NCBI RefSeq assembly: GCF_016767175.1
Contig: NZ_CP068564.1
Span: 496,001-560,000, forward strand
Reading direction: 5' to 3'
Origin: Keratinibaculum paraultunense
GTDB lineage: Bacteria; Bacillota; Clostridia; Tissierellales; Tepidimicrobiaceae
Length of the DNA: 64,000 nt
Shown: piece by piece, positions 57,253 through 64,000 of the stretch
Position numbering within the stretch: position 1 is the stretch's first letter
Layout: each line of letters starts with the position of its first letter
Notes under the pieces: model-generated
What the model was told of the DNA's origin: nothing
Seen by the model: the letters and a program-made list of their open reading frames with translations, nothing else
Databases searched by the model: none
Position numbers and translations under genes: made by a program

Positions 57253-57444
57253 TTAACCTCCTCCAACAAAGCTAATTATTTCTACTTTATTGTTGTTATT
57301 CAGCTTTTTTGAGTATTTATCTTTATCTATTATTTTGCCATCAACTTCCACTACGATGGTATCCACAGATAAATTTAATTTTTCAATAAGTTCATTAATT
57401 GTAATTTGTTGAGGGAGATCAATATTTTTTCCATTTACTATCAT
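57253..57444 (-). CDS. thiS: Sulphur-carrier protein ThiS
   Basis: A 63-residue ubiquitin-like protein: MIVNGKNIDLPQQITINELIEKLNLSVDTIVVEVDGKIIDKDKYSKKLNNNNKVEIISFVGGG. The C-terminal Gly-Gly is the site of adenylation and thiocarboxylation; here three glycines end the protein. Start ATG 57444 follows AGGAGGTGC. It is the first gene of the operon, directly after the riboswitch terminator. Confidence 0.93.
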   Translation of the reverse strand: MIVNGKNIDLPQQITINELIEKLNLSVDTIVVEVDGKIIDKDKYSKKLNNNNKVEIISFVGGG

Positions 57445-57470
57445 CAATTTGCACCTCCTTTTCTATTTAA

Positions 57471-57511
57471 ATAAAAAAACTGTACATTCCCAAAGGAACA
57501 TACAGTTTTTA
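57471..57511 (-). terminator. Riboswitch-controlled terminator before thiS
   Basis: On the minus strand AAACTGTATGTTCC and GGGAATGTACAGTTT pair around a short TTT loop, followed by TTTTAT. It lies between the TPP aptamer and thiS, as an expression platform should. Confidence 0.85.
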
Positions 57512-57539
57512 CGCAGTTTTAATTAATACTAACTGGAAA

Positions 57540-57626
57540 GAACATGTCCCTTCGTTGGAATTATCCACATCAGGTTCAAAGGGTCAGGTATAACCTTTCT
57601 CAGCCTTTTAAGGCTCCCCTCTGTTC
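57540..57626 (-). promoter_or_regulatory. TPP riboswitch (THI element)
   Basis: Reading the minus strand: AGAGGGGAGCC, AAGGCTGAGAAAGG, ACCTGACCCTTTGAACCTGA, TGTGGATAATTCCAACGAAGGGAC. These are the conserved THI-box blocks (GGGGAGCC, CTGAGA, ACCC, GAACCTGA, GGATAAT-CC-GC-AGGGA). With TPP bound, the terminator downstream is expected to form and shut off thiSFGHE-ribB. Confidence 0.95.
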
Positions 57627-57658
57627 ATGATAAGAATATTTAATTTTCAATTAAGTTG

Positions 57659-57687
57659 ATTGTATCATGAATTTAACTTTATGTCTA
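57659..57687 (-). promoter_or_regulatory. Promoter of the thi operon
   Basis: On the minus strand TAGACA, a 17-base spacer and TACAAT, about 35 bases before the aptamer. Confidence 0.6.
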
Positions 57688-57857
57688 GTATAAGATTGTT
57701 TTGCATTTAAATAGTACTAGATATGTAACTGAATATGGAAGGAAATGAAGAAATTGATTTGGATAGGATATAAAAGATATAAATAGAGTAAATTACCCTA
57801 TTTATGGGTATCTAATCAATTAGGATTGGATTAATATAAAAAAGGGAGTGATATTTT

Positions 57858-58033
57858 ATGGATGTATTAGAAGCTATACTTACTATCGCAATCTTCAACC
57901 AAGGGAGTTTTTAATATCATGCTTCTATACAAAATATGTTATTAGCAGCTCATAGTTTAATATATGGTGTGGACTTTATTCTGAAGAAGGAGAATATGCA
58001 AAGGTAGATATTGTCTCTGGTGCAATTATTTAA
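57858..58033 (+). pseudogene. Nitroreductase-family remnant
   Basis: An AAAGGGAGTG ribosome binding site precedes ATG 57858 and MDVLEAILTIAIFNQGSF, then a stop. MDVLEAI is a typical start of nitroreductases, where a YTRRSIRKF-like stretch would follow. Further on, other frames give ASIQNMLLAAHSLIYG and IWCGLYSEEGEYAKVDIVSGAII, which match the middle and C-terminal parts of the same family. About two thirds of the gene is missing and the pieces lie in different frames. Confidence 0.75.
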
Positions 58034-58054
58034 AATAGGAAGGAGCACATAATC

Positions 58055-58933
58055 ATGATAAATATAATTGATACATTTGAAGATTTTAAGAATTGTTTTG
58101 CAAATAATTTAAATTTAAGCATAGAAGAAAAGATAAAATTATGGGAAGAATGCTATATATCTAAATATCCTGAATTAGAACATAAGTGTAAAAATGATTA
58201 TGAAGATAATGGCTATCATTGGAGAGATATTGCAAAGGGTATGGTATTTAATAGAACCAAAGATGATTTTGATAAAATGATAATGGCTTATGAAAATATA
58301 TTAGAAATTATGGCAGGAATAAATGAGAAAGTAGAACTAGTATTTAGTGTAGATTTAGATATAAATATAGTATTATACTGTGGTTTATTAAATAGTGCTG
58401 GATGGGTGGATGAATATGGAGGGAAGAGAGCCATATTATATGGAATAGATAAAATTGCTGAATTGAATTGGCATACAATAGATAAATTAAAACCTTTATT
58501 ATCTCATGAACTTTGTCATATAGTTCATTTTGAGTTAAGGGGTGAGGATACTATACCAAAGGATATTGAGGAAAATAAATATAGTAAAGGGATTTGGAGG
58601 ATATATACAGAAGGATTTGCTCAGTTTTTCCAAAAAAAATTGTTAAATGAAGAAATTGATTCAAGGGGTATAGAATGGGAAAATGCATGTAAACTTAATG
58701 AAGATAGACTAAAGGAATTATATTTAGAAGCTTTAAAGGATAAGGATAAAGGTACTAATGATTTTTTTGGAGACTGGTTTCAAGTATTAGGCTTAAGTGA
58801 TACTGGATATTTTTTAGGGAAACAAATGATGAAAAAGTTAAAAAACAAGTATAATATTGTGGATATTGCTAAATTAAGTTTTTCAAACATTGAAAAAGAG
58901 GTGATAGAATATTTAGAAAGGTTCACATTATGA
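58055..58933 (+). CDS. Putative zinc-dependent protease (DUF2268-like)
   Basis: The 292 residues contain LKPLLSHELCHIVHFEL, an HEXXH zinc motif (about residues 151-155), and downstream GIWRIYTEGFAQFFQKKLL, whose TEG glutamate is a plausible third ligand. The protein lacks a signal peptide and helices, so it is probably cytoplasmic. The pattern recalls the DUF2268 group of predicted Zn-proteases. Start ATG 58055 follows AGGAAGGAG. The next gene begins 53 bases later and may be co-transcribed. The substrate is unknown. Confidence 0.65.
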   Translation: MINIIDTFEDFKNCFANNLNLSIEEKIKLWEECYISKYPELEHKCKNDYEDNGYHWRDIAKGMVFNRTKDDFDKMIMAYENILEIMAGINEKVELVFSVDLDINIVLYCGLLNSAGWVDEYGGKRAILYGIDKIAELNWHTIDKLKPLLSHELCHIVHFELRGEDTIPKDIEENKYSKGIWRIYTEGFAQFFQKKLLNEEIDSRGIEWENACKLNEDRLKELYLEALKDKDKGTNDFFGDWFQVLGLSDTGYFLGKQMMKKLKNKYNIVDIAKLSFSNIEKEVIEYLERFTL

Positions 58934-58986
58934 AAATATATTGAAAAAATAAATAAAGATGTTAAAATACTACCAGATGGTGAAAT

Positions 58987-59682
58987 ATGGAACATATTTA
59001 TGAAATAGTAGATAAGGGTGGGGTTTTTATTTTGAATCCATTGGATTATAGTGACATATATAAATATCTAGAGGAAAATCATATCATGATAGATTTGGAA
59101 GAAACAAATGACTTTACAGATCTATCTATTATAGATGATGATTTAGAAGGAAAAGAAATATTTTTAGTTGGGGAGAATCATGGAGTTTTAGTTAATGAGC
59201 AATTGAGGATGAAATTTTTAAAATACTTTAAATTTAATACGAATTTTAAATATTATCTTTGGGAGCTGCCTTTCAGCGTTGCATTTTTTTTAAGTAAATA
59301 TTTAGAGACTGGAGATGAAAAAATACTTAGGGAAACTTCATATGTTGATTGGTTTGGGTCAATTTTAAATAAAAATCCTATGTTTCAAGATAAGGTCTTA
59401 TCGATAGTTTATATTTATGATAATTGCAAATATTTGTATCCAACGGACTTAAAGGATTATCAAGGTGTTATGACTACTTTAGATTCAAAACTAAATATAT
59501 TAAAAAAATATGCTAAAGGTGAATGTACTCTTTTCAAGCTAAATGGAACTGACTCTCCATTCGACAAAAGACTACTATGGCCTATTGTACATAAGATACC
59601 AGAAGGAGGGGTGACCACAGATTATTTTCAATATATCATATTAATTAGAAATTCCAAAGCTTTGACATCTCTGAAGGTATAA
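58987..59682 (+). CDS. Protein of unknown function with a GENHG motif
   Basis: I do not recognise this 231-residue protein with confidence. It contains LEGKEIFLVGENHGVLVNEQLRMKFLKYFKFNTNFKYYLWELPFSVAFFLSKYLETGDEKIL. A GE-x-HG motif after a beta strand, followed by helical residues with W-E, recalls the EreA/ChaN/TIKI-like esterase-protease group, which binds metal or uses the Glu/His pair. The start has no strong ribosome binding site, and the C-terminus ends abruptly (LIRNSKALTSLKV), so it may be incomplete. It follows the Zn-protease-like gene in the same direction. Confidence 0.5.
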   Translation: MEHIYEIVDKGGVFILNPLDYSDIYKYLEENHIMIDLEETNDFTDLSIIDDDLEGKEIFLVGENHGVLVNEQLRMKFLKYFKFNTNFKYYLWELPFSVAFFLSKYLETGDEKILRETSYVDWFGSILNKNPMFQDKVLSIVYIYDNCKYLYPTDLKDYQGVMTTLDSKLNILKKYAKGECTLFKLNGTDSPFDKRLLWPIVHKIPEGGVTTDYFQYIILIRNSKALTSLKV

Positions 59683-59804
59683 AAGTAGCTAATTAATAAA
59701 CTTAAATATAATAAAGTAATAAGTGAACAAAATATATGTCCTATGTGTGAGAGAAATAATAATTATTAAATTTATATTAATAGTATTTTAAAGGAGGGTT
59801 CAAG

Positions 59805-60320
59805 ATGAAAGCATTATTGATAATTGATATGTTAAAAGACTTTATTGATAAGGAAGGGAAACTTACCACTGGACCAGCAGGGGAAAAAATTGTGGAGTTT
59901 ATCCAAAAGAAAACTAATGAATTTAGGGAAAAAGATTATCCTATTATCTATATATGTGATAATCATGAAGAGGACGATAAAGAATTTGATATGTTTCCAC
60001 CTCATTGTATAGCAGGTACAGAAGGTAGCCAGATTATTCAACAACTTCAGGTGAAAGATGGAGATAAGATTATTAAAAAAAGGAGATATAGTGCTTTTTA
60101 TGGCACAGATTTAGATTTATACTTAAGAGAAAAAGGAGTTGATGAAATTTATTTAGTAGGGGTATGTACAAATATATGTGTATTATATACTGCAGCTGAT
60201 GCTAGAAATTTGGCTTATAAAGTAAATGTATTCAAAGAAGGAATTGCATCTTTTGATGAAGAAGCTCATGAATTTGCACTAAAGGAAATGGAAAGTACTT
60301 TAGGATGTAATATAGTATAA
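59805..60320 (+). CDS. Isochorismatase-family cysteine hydrolase (nicotinamidase-like)
   Basis: A 171-residue hydrolase with the Asp-Lys-Cys triad: ALLIIDMLKDFID (Asp about 8), IIKKRRYSAFYGTDLDLYLREKGVDEIYLVGVCTNICVLYTAADARNLAYKV (Lys and the nucleophilic Cys). A metal-binding DNHEEDDKEFDMFPPHC segment is also seen, as in nicotinamidases. The family cleaves amides such as nicotinamide, or isochorismate. I favour a nicotinamidase-like role without proof. Start after AAAGGAGGG. It is flanked by gene-poor DNA and ends at a terminator. Confidence 0.88.
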   Translation: MKALLIIDMLKDFIDKEGKLTTGPAGEKIVEFIQKKTNEFREKDYPIIYICDNHEEDDKEFDMFPPHCIAGTEGSQIIQQLQVKDGDKIIKKRRYSAFYGTDLDLYLREKGVDEIYLVGVCTNICVLYTAADARNLAYKVNVFKEGIASFDEEAHEFALKEMESTLGCNIV

Positions 60321-60374
60321 AATTAAGTCTATCCTAATATGAAAAATTGTTATTTTATTAAAAATACTAACAAT

Positions 60375-60424
60375 ATCATTCTGAGCCAAAGATGAAAATT
60401 TGGTTTAGAATGATTTTTTTTAAA
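60375..60424 (+). terminator. Terminator of the isochorismatase-like gene
   Basis: ATCATTCTGAGCCAAA pairs with TTTGGTTTAGAATGAT (16 bp, two G-U pairs) around an eight-base loop; T8 follows. Confidence 0.85.
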
Positions 60425-60578
60425 AACCCTTATAATAACTACAAAAATATGATAACCTATAATAGTACATTAAATATTTATAAAAGGCAATAGCATTATC
60501 AAGGAAATACGTGAGAAGACATTGATGCGGTAAATTAAGTTAAAATAGTTGAATGTAAACTATGAATGGAGGGGTAAA

Positions 60579-60785
60579 ATGGAAATGACAACAGCTTATG
60601 GTATTATTGGCACAATTTCTATTATTTTAGGAGTAACAAAGGAAATATTAATTATAATTTTACTAGTGAAGGGGATACAGTTAGCTAATATATATCTTAA
60701 TAAGAATAAAGATGGAAATAAGGTACAAGAAAAACAAGAAGAAAGCAAAAGTTTAGAAAAAGATGGAGATAAAACGGATAGTTAA
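60579..60785 (+). CDS. Small single-helix membrane protein
   Basis: A 68-residue protein with a long hydrophobic stretch (TTAYGIIGTISIILGVTKEILIIILLVKGIQLANIYL, residues about 3-40), possibly two close helices, and a charged, disordered tail (NKNKDGNKVQEKQEESKSLEKDGDKTDS). I cannot name a family. ATG 60579 is chosen because GGAGGGG precedes it by six bases; the longer frame has no ribosome binding site. Confidence 0.6.
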   Translation: MEMTTAYGIIGTISIILGVTKEILIIILLVKGIQLANIYLNKNKDGNKVQEKQEESKSLEKDGDKTDS

Positions 60786-60786
60786 C

Positions 60787-61072
60787 TTATATTAGCTCAG
60801 GTTCAATTATAACAGTAATTCGTTTAAGCTTATTCCAAATAGATTTTTTCTTATTTTTTTGGCACAAATAAACTAGCAATAAATTCTTATTATTTTGAAT
60901 TTCCTTGCGTAGTTTTGTTTTATATCCTTTTAATTCTTTTTCTTCAACTATATATTCTATTTTTTGTATATATTTTAGATAGTGTTTACTACTGCATATT
61001 TTATCGAATTTATCAAGTATTTTATTGTTTAAATCCTTTAGTGTATAAATATAAGTTACATCAGCTTTTCAT
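60787..61072 (-). pseudogene. Unknown small gene with a frameshift after the third codon
   Basis: On the minus strand AGGAG, nine bases, ATG (61072) AAA AGC TGA. With one A fewer in the AAAA run, the frame becomes ADVTYIYTLKDLNNKILDKF followed by 75 more residues, ending LKRITVIIEPELI and TAA at 60787-60789. This second frame has no start codon of its own near its 5' end. The encoded 94-residue protein is Lys-rich and helical, and I do not know its family. Either a recent one-base insertion, a sequencing error or slippage is needed to explain it. Confidence 0.55.
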
Positions 61073-61182
61073 ATTTCTCATCTCCTAAAAACTTAGTACT
61101 TTAGTTTAAATATATAATACAACATTATTGTAATATTTGCAAAAATGCGAATATTGAAAGCTAGTAAAAGGCAGGATAATGT

Positions 61183-61225
61183 AATATAACCCTGTAAATT
61201 ATAATTTACAGGGTTATATTGTTGA
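61183..61225. terminator. Terminator of the ABC transporter genes (minus strand)
   Basis: Perfect 18-base arms (AATATAACCCTGTAAATT and complement) around AT, just after the permease stop codon. Confidence 0.85.
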
Positions 61226-61235
61226 GAATAATATT

Positions 61236-62042
61236 TTAATCTTGCCATTTCATAAACTTATCTTCAAGTAAAGAAATTCCCTTGTACATAAAAGCGGATA
61301 TTATAGCTAATATAAATACACTCATCATAACCAAGTCTAATTTAAATACCTGTCCACCGTATACTATTAGATATCCAATTCCTGCTTTGGAAACTAAAAA
61401 TTCACCGACAATAACTCCTACCCAAGATAAGCCTATATTTACTTTTAGCGTACTTATCATTGTTGGTATAGAATAAGGAAGTACTACTTTTTTTAATATT
61501 TGAAATTTGTTTGCTCCAAAAGTTTGCAATAATTTTATTTTGTCTTCATCTACGGATGTAAAACTAACAAACATATTCATAATAGTAACAACTATAGATA
61601 TAGTGATAGCAGTAACTATTATTCCTGAATATCCTGCTCCAACCCATATTATTATGATAGGTGCTAATGCTGTCTTAGGAAGGCTATTTAATACTACTAA
61701 ATAAGGATCTAATACTTTAGCCCAAAAATCTGACCACCAAAGAACTATAGCTATTAATATACCCAACAAAGTGCCTGAAGCAAAGCCAATTATGGTTTCT
61801 AAAACTGAAATACCTACATGATAAAACAAATCTCCATTTTTAGTGTATTCTACAAACAATTTCCATATCCCTGATGGATAACTGGTTAGAAAGGTATCAA
61901 TCCAGTCAAACCTTGCCGCTATTTCCCATAGAAATAATCCTATTATAAATATGGTTATTTGTGTTACCAATATAGTATATCTTCGTTTCTTTATCTCTTT
62001 TAAATATTTTTCATGTTCTGTAGATATTTGATTATTAGACAT
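61236..62042 (-). CDS. ABC transporter permease (SsuC/TauC/ThiX type)
   Basis: About 268 residues and six helices: TQITIFIIGLFLWEIAARF at the start, and the BPD_transp_1 core with the EAA-like loop LLQTFGANKFQILKKVVLPYSIPTMISTLKVNIGLSWVGVIVGEFLVSKAGIGYLIVYG. This subgroup imports sulphonates, taurine, nitrate or pyrimidines together with an ATPase and a binding protein. ATG 62042 (or 62048) follows AAGGAG. No binding-protein gene is in the window next to it, so the substrate is open. ATPase gene upstream, same strand. Confidence 0.88.
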   Translation of the reverse strand: MSNNQISTEHEKYLKEIKKRRYTILVTQITIFIIGLFLWEIAARFDWIDTFLTSYPSGIWKLFVEYTKNGDLFYHVGISVLETIIGFASGTLLGILIAIVLWWSDFWAKVLDPYLVVLNSLPKTALAPIIIIWVGAGYSGIIVTAITISIVVTIMNMFVSFTSVDEDKIKLLQTFGANKFQILKKVVLPYSIPTMISTLKVNIGLSWVGVIVGEFLVSKAGIGYLIVYGGQVFKLDLVMMSVFILAIISAFMYKGISLLEDKFMKWQD

Positions 62043-62058
62043 GGACATCCAGCTCCTT

Positions 62059-62814
62059 CTATATTTTGTTGAAATAATATCTAAACTCGGGAGCTTCACG
62101 ACTCTTTAGTGGAGTTCTTATTCCTTCAGGACAAGTTAGATTTATTTCTATGATATCTTTGATAGTGGCGGGTCTATTTGTAAGTATTACTATTCTATCA
62201 GAAAGGGATATGGCTTCAGATATATCATGGGTAACTAATAGAGCAGTTTTCTTTTCTTTTTTTAAAATTATTCCAATTTCATCAGCAATAGCTAATCTTG
62301 TTTGATAATCTAGGGCAGAGAAAGGTTCATCTAGTAAAAGTAAATTTGGTTTGATCATTAATGTTCTAATAAGAGCTGCTTTTTGTCTCATTCCTCCTGA
62401 GAGCTGTCTTGGATACATATCTTTAAATTCCCCTAATCCATAGCTCTCCAATAATTTTTCTGCTTCTTTATATAAATTTTTATCTATTTTCTTTCTAATT
62501 TCTAATCCTAATACTACATTTTGAAGAATAGTTCTCCACTCAAATAGATGATCTTTTTGAAACATATATCCAATATCCTCAGAAGGTTTTGTTACTATTT
62601 TTCCATTAACTAATACTTCTCCAGTTGTAGGAGTTATTAGACCAGCAATTATAGATAAAAGTGTAGATTTACCGCACCCGCTTGGTCCTACAATCCCAAC
62701 TATTTCGCTTTCATAAACCTTAAAGTCTATATTTTCTAAAGCTTTTGTTTCACCATTTAATGTATGATATGTCATTCCTATATTTTTAATTTCAACGATT
62801 GTTTTTTTCCCCAT
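62059..62814 (-). CDS. ABC transporter ATP-binding protein (SsuB/TauB type)
   Basis: About 251 residues with GPSGCGKSTLLSIIAGLI (Walker A), YMFQKDHLFEWRTILQNV (Q loop), LSGGMRQKAALIRTL (signature), LLLLDEPFSALD (Walker B) and VTHDISEAISLSDR (H loop). It energises the permease encoded just downstream, with 16 bases between them. The ATG at 62814 follows AAGGAGG by eight bases and is preferred to the frame start 45 bases earlier. The subgroup includes ThiZ, but no riboswitch precedes this pair. Confidence 0.9.
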   Translation of the reverse strand: MGKKTIVEIKNIGMTYHTLNGETKALENIDFKVYESEIVGIVGPSGCGKSTLLSIIAGLITPTTGEVLVNGKIVTKPSEDIGYMFQKDHLFEWRTILQNVVLGLEIRKKIDKNLYKEAEKLLESYGLGEFKDMYPRQLSGGMRQKAALIRTLMIKPNLLLLDEPFSALDYQTRLAIADEIGIILKKEKKTALLVTHDISEAISLSDRIVILTNRPATIKDIIEINLTCPEGIRTPLKSREAPEFRYYFNKI

Positions 62815-62954
62815 ACAAATTCCTCCTTGTAAGGACATATGATACTTTATAATATTCATTAGAAGATTTTATGTGAATATTGATTAGATGTTAAATGGTA
62901 AATTTCAATATAAGTGTTATAATATAAAAGTCAAGAAAAGAGGGAGGTATAAAA

Positions 62955-63521
62955 TTGCATCAATATAGAGGGAAACTAATAGTACATACAGGTTCTATGT
63001 TTTCAGGAAAGACGTCTAGTTTAGAACGAGATTTAAAAAGGTTTAAAATAGCAAAATATAAAACTATAGCGTTTAAGCCAGCTATTGATAACAGGTATAA
63101 TAAGAATGAAATAGTAACTCACGATTTAACTTATATGAACGCTATTTTAGTCAAGAATATAGACGATATAATTGAATATTCTAAGGAATTGAAGCCGGAT
63201 GTAATAGGGATTGATGAGATACAATTTTTAGGAGGGTCTGTAGATAAAATAATTGAAGGAATAAATGGGTTTTTAAAGAAGAATTTAACTGTTATAGTAG
63301 CAGGATTAGATATGGATTTTACAGGTAAGCCTTTTGAAGTAATTAAAGAACTAATGCCAATAGCAGATTATTTATATAAGCATCATGCCGTATGCGTAAG
63401 ATGTGGGGCAGATGCGTGGGTTAGCAACAGAAAATCCAAAGATAAAGAAAGAATCAAGATTGGTGCTTCTGATGAGTATGAACCTTTATGTAGGATGTGT
63501 TTTTTAAAAGAAAAAAGATAG
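62955..63521 (+). CDS. tdk: Thymidine kinase (type II)
   Basis: The 188-residue enzyme phosphorylates thymidine for salvage. Walker A is GSMFSGKTSSL; the Walker-B-like DVIGIDEIQFL, the lasso AGLDMDFTGKPFEVI and the zinc cysteines CVRCG...CRMC (structural) are visible. N-terminal residues HQYRGKLIVHTG match the family. Start TTG 62955 follows AGAGGGAGG by eight bases. It is divergent from the ABC genes. Confidence 0.94.
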   Translation: MHQYRGKLIVHTGSMFSGKTSSLERDLKRFKIAKYKTIAFKPAIDNRYNKNEIVTHDLTYMNAILVKNIDDIIEYSKELKPDVIGIDEIQFLGGSVDKIIEGINGFLKKNLTVIVAGLDMDFTGKPFEVIKELMPIADYLYKHHAVCVRCGADAWVSNRKSKDKERIKIGASDEYEPLCRMCFLKEKR

Positions 63522-63550
63522 ATTGAGGTAGAACTACTATAAAAAATAAT

Positions 63551-63579
63551 TTGATTAATTTAAGATGATAGTATATAAT
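63551..63579 (+). promoter_or_regulatory. Promoter of the folate-transport gene
   Basis: TTGATT (63551-63556), 17-base spacer, TATAAT (63574-63579), about 75 bases before the riboswitch. Confidence 0.6.
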
Positions 63580-63653
63580 GTAGCTTGAATAGATTAATAA
63601 AGTAGGCATATAGATGCTGATTTATAATTTATTTAAAATAAAAAGTTAATAAT

Positions 63654-63752
63654 GACAGAGTAGATAATATGCGTTAAGTGTCAAAGGATGGAACGTAGCC
63701 TTTGAACGAAAAGTGTATACTTGCGACATATTATCGCGTTCGCTGTCACTTC
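63654..63752 (+). promoter_or_regulatory. Tetrahydrofolate (THF) riboswitch
   Basis: The conserved blocks are in order: GACAGAGTAGATAATATGCG, TTAAGTGT, AAAGGATGGAACGT, AACGAAAAG, TTGCGACATATTATCGC and GTTCGCTGTC. GAGTAGA, GCGTTAAGTGT and ATGG-ACGT followed by AACGAA are hallmarks of the folE/folT class. P1 forms from GACAG and CTGTC. The gene downstream encodes a folate-type ECF component, the usual target. Confidence 0.9.
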
Positions 63753-63755
63753 AGT

Positions 63756-63810
63756 AAATATCTTCTTTCTGATGTGACACTCTGTCATATTATCTAGAAA
63801 GGAGATATTT
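63756..63810 (+). promoter_or_regulatory. Ribosome-binding-site sequestering hairpin of the THF riboswitch
   Basis: AAATATCTTCTTTC (63756-63769) is complementary to GAAAGGAGATATTT (63797-63810) over 14 bases with one G-U pair, covering the Shine-Dalgarno sequence. Between them, GTGACACTCTGTCATATTAT can pair with the aptamer's own 5' strand (GACAGAGT, ATAATATG), giving a plausible switch. Confidence 0.7.
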
Positions 63811-63812
63811 TT

Positions 63813-64000
63813 ATGAAAAAATTAGATGCTAAAACTATAGTTATTTCAGGTTTTCTGATAGCATTAAATATAGTGCTGTCAAGGATAGTTAATATTCCAG
63901 GTATTATAAATTTTGGCGGATTTCCTATTATATTTGGGGGAATAGTGTTTGGACCTGTTGTTGGAGGAATAGTAGGTGCAGTTGGTGATGTACTTAGTCA
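63813..64000 (+). CDS. folT: ECF transporter S component, folate type (partial, cut by window end)
   Basis: The visible 62 residues begin KKLDAKTIVISGFLIALNIVLSRIVNIPGIINFGGFPIIFGGIVFGPVVGGIVGAVGDVLS, the N-terminal helices of a folate-family ECF S component. Such proteins bind folate in the membrane and deliver it to the shared EcfAA'T module. The ribosome binding site GGAGATATTTTT lies in the riboswitch hairpin, so synthesis should fall when THF is plentiful. The rest of the gene is outside the window. Confidence 0.85.
   Translation, partial: MKKLDAKTIVISGFLIALNIVLSRIVNIPGIINFGGFPIIFGGIVFGPVVGGIVGAVGDVLS

Noticed and set aside
59710-59770. Cys-containing fragment SEQNICPMCERNNNY before the isochorismatase gene
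   Set aside because: Resembles the N-terminus of Cys-rich CWC-type proteins but has no start or continuation; chance or tiny debris cannot be told apart.
61236-62814. ThiX/ThiZ pyrimidine transporter of the thiamine regulon
   Set aside because: No TPP riboswitch and no ThiY-like binding protein next to it; the substrate cannot be assigned.

Overview
The window is low-GC Firmicute DNA, most likely from an anaerobic, spore-forming, amino-acid-fermenting clostridium of the Tissierellia/Clostridia type. The basis is a proline reductase (prd) cluster with two in-frame UGA selenocysteine codons, spore genes (gerM-like, Spo0E-like), strong AGGAGG ribosome binding sites, frequent TTG starts and typical clostridial riboswitches. 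The genus assignment is inference. There is no rRNA, no CRISPR array and no prophage.

Region 1 (1-10.4 kb) is scarred accessory DNA. The right end of one ISLre2-type element opens the window. An ABC-F ribosome-protection gene with a probable attenuator leader follows. It converges on an S41 peptidase that lacks its N-terminus and lies head to head with a methyltransferase that also lacks its N-terminus. A thiamine-binding-type small protein and an iron alcohol dehydrogenase come next. A second ISLre2 copy, inactivated by a 22-bp tandem duplication, has replaced the 5' part of an mcrB-like gene; its DUF2357/nuclease partner is intact.

Region 2 (10.8-25.4 kb) is housekeeping: pcrA-ligA-gatCAB, an AIR-synthase-like gene, an N-acetylmuramoyl-L-alanine amidase, a UPF0316 membrane protein, and gerM-rph-rdgB-yfcE/ysnB in the order known from Bacillus. 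Region 3 (25.4-32.3 kb) holds seven tRNA genes (Gly-CCC, Arg-TCT, His, Lys-TTT, Leu-TAG, Arg-TCG, Lys-CTT) among small clostridial genes: a metallophosphoesterase, a holin-like protein, a Spo0E-like protein, DegV, a BFN-domain protein, a GerMN lipoprotein and an uncatalogued Lys/Asn-rich 39-residue protein.

Region 4 (32.3-39.6 kb) is the D-proline reductase system: sigma-54 activator prdR, selenoprotein prdC, pyruvoyl proprotein prdA, a 91-residue accessory protein, selenoprotein prdB and proline racemase prdF. Between prdR and prdC lie a good -24/-12 promoter and three copies of a GAYTA-N4-TAGTC palindrome, read as PrdR enhancer sites. L-proline would be racemised by PrdF and D-proline reduced by PrdA/PrdB to 5-aminovalerate.

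Region 5 (39.6-53.5 kb) carries a UvrD-like helicase, a GntR/ABC operon with an operator, a Cd/Zn P-type ATPase behind a perfect 13-bp-arm operator, a TPR protein, map, a SagB-type nitroreductase, a broken REP-associated transposase with two related REP-like palindromes, a MATE exporter, a DUF1667 protein, lipA and a decayed lplA. Region 6 (53.5-64 kb) has a TPP-riboswitch-controlled thiSFGHE-ribB operon, nitroreductase debris, a Zn-protease-like gene, an isochorismatase-like hydrolase, an SsuBC/TauBC-like ABC pair, tdk, and a THF riboswitch in front of a folate-type ECF S component cut by the window end.
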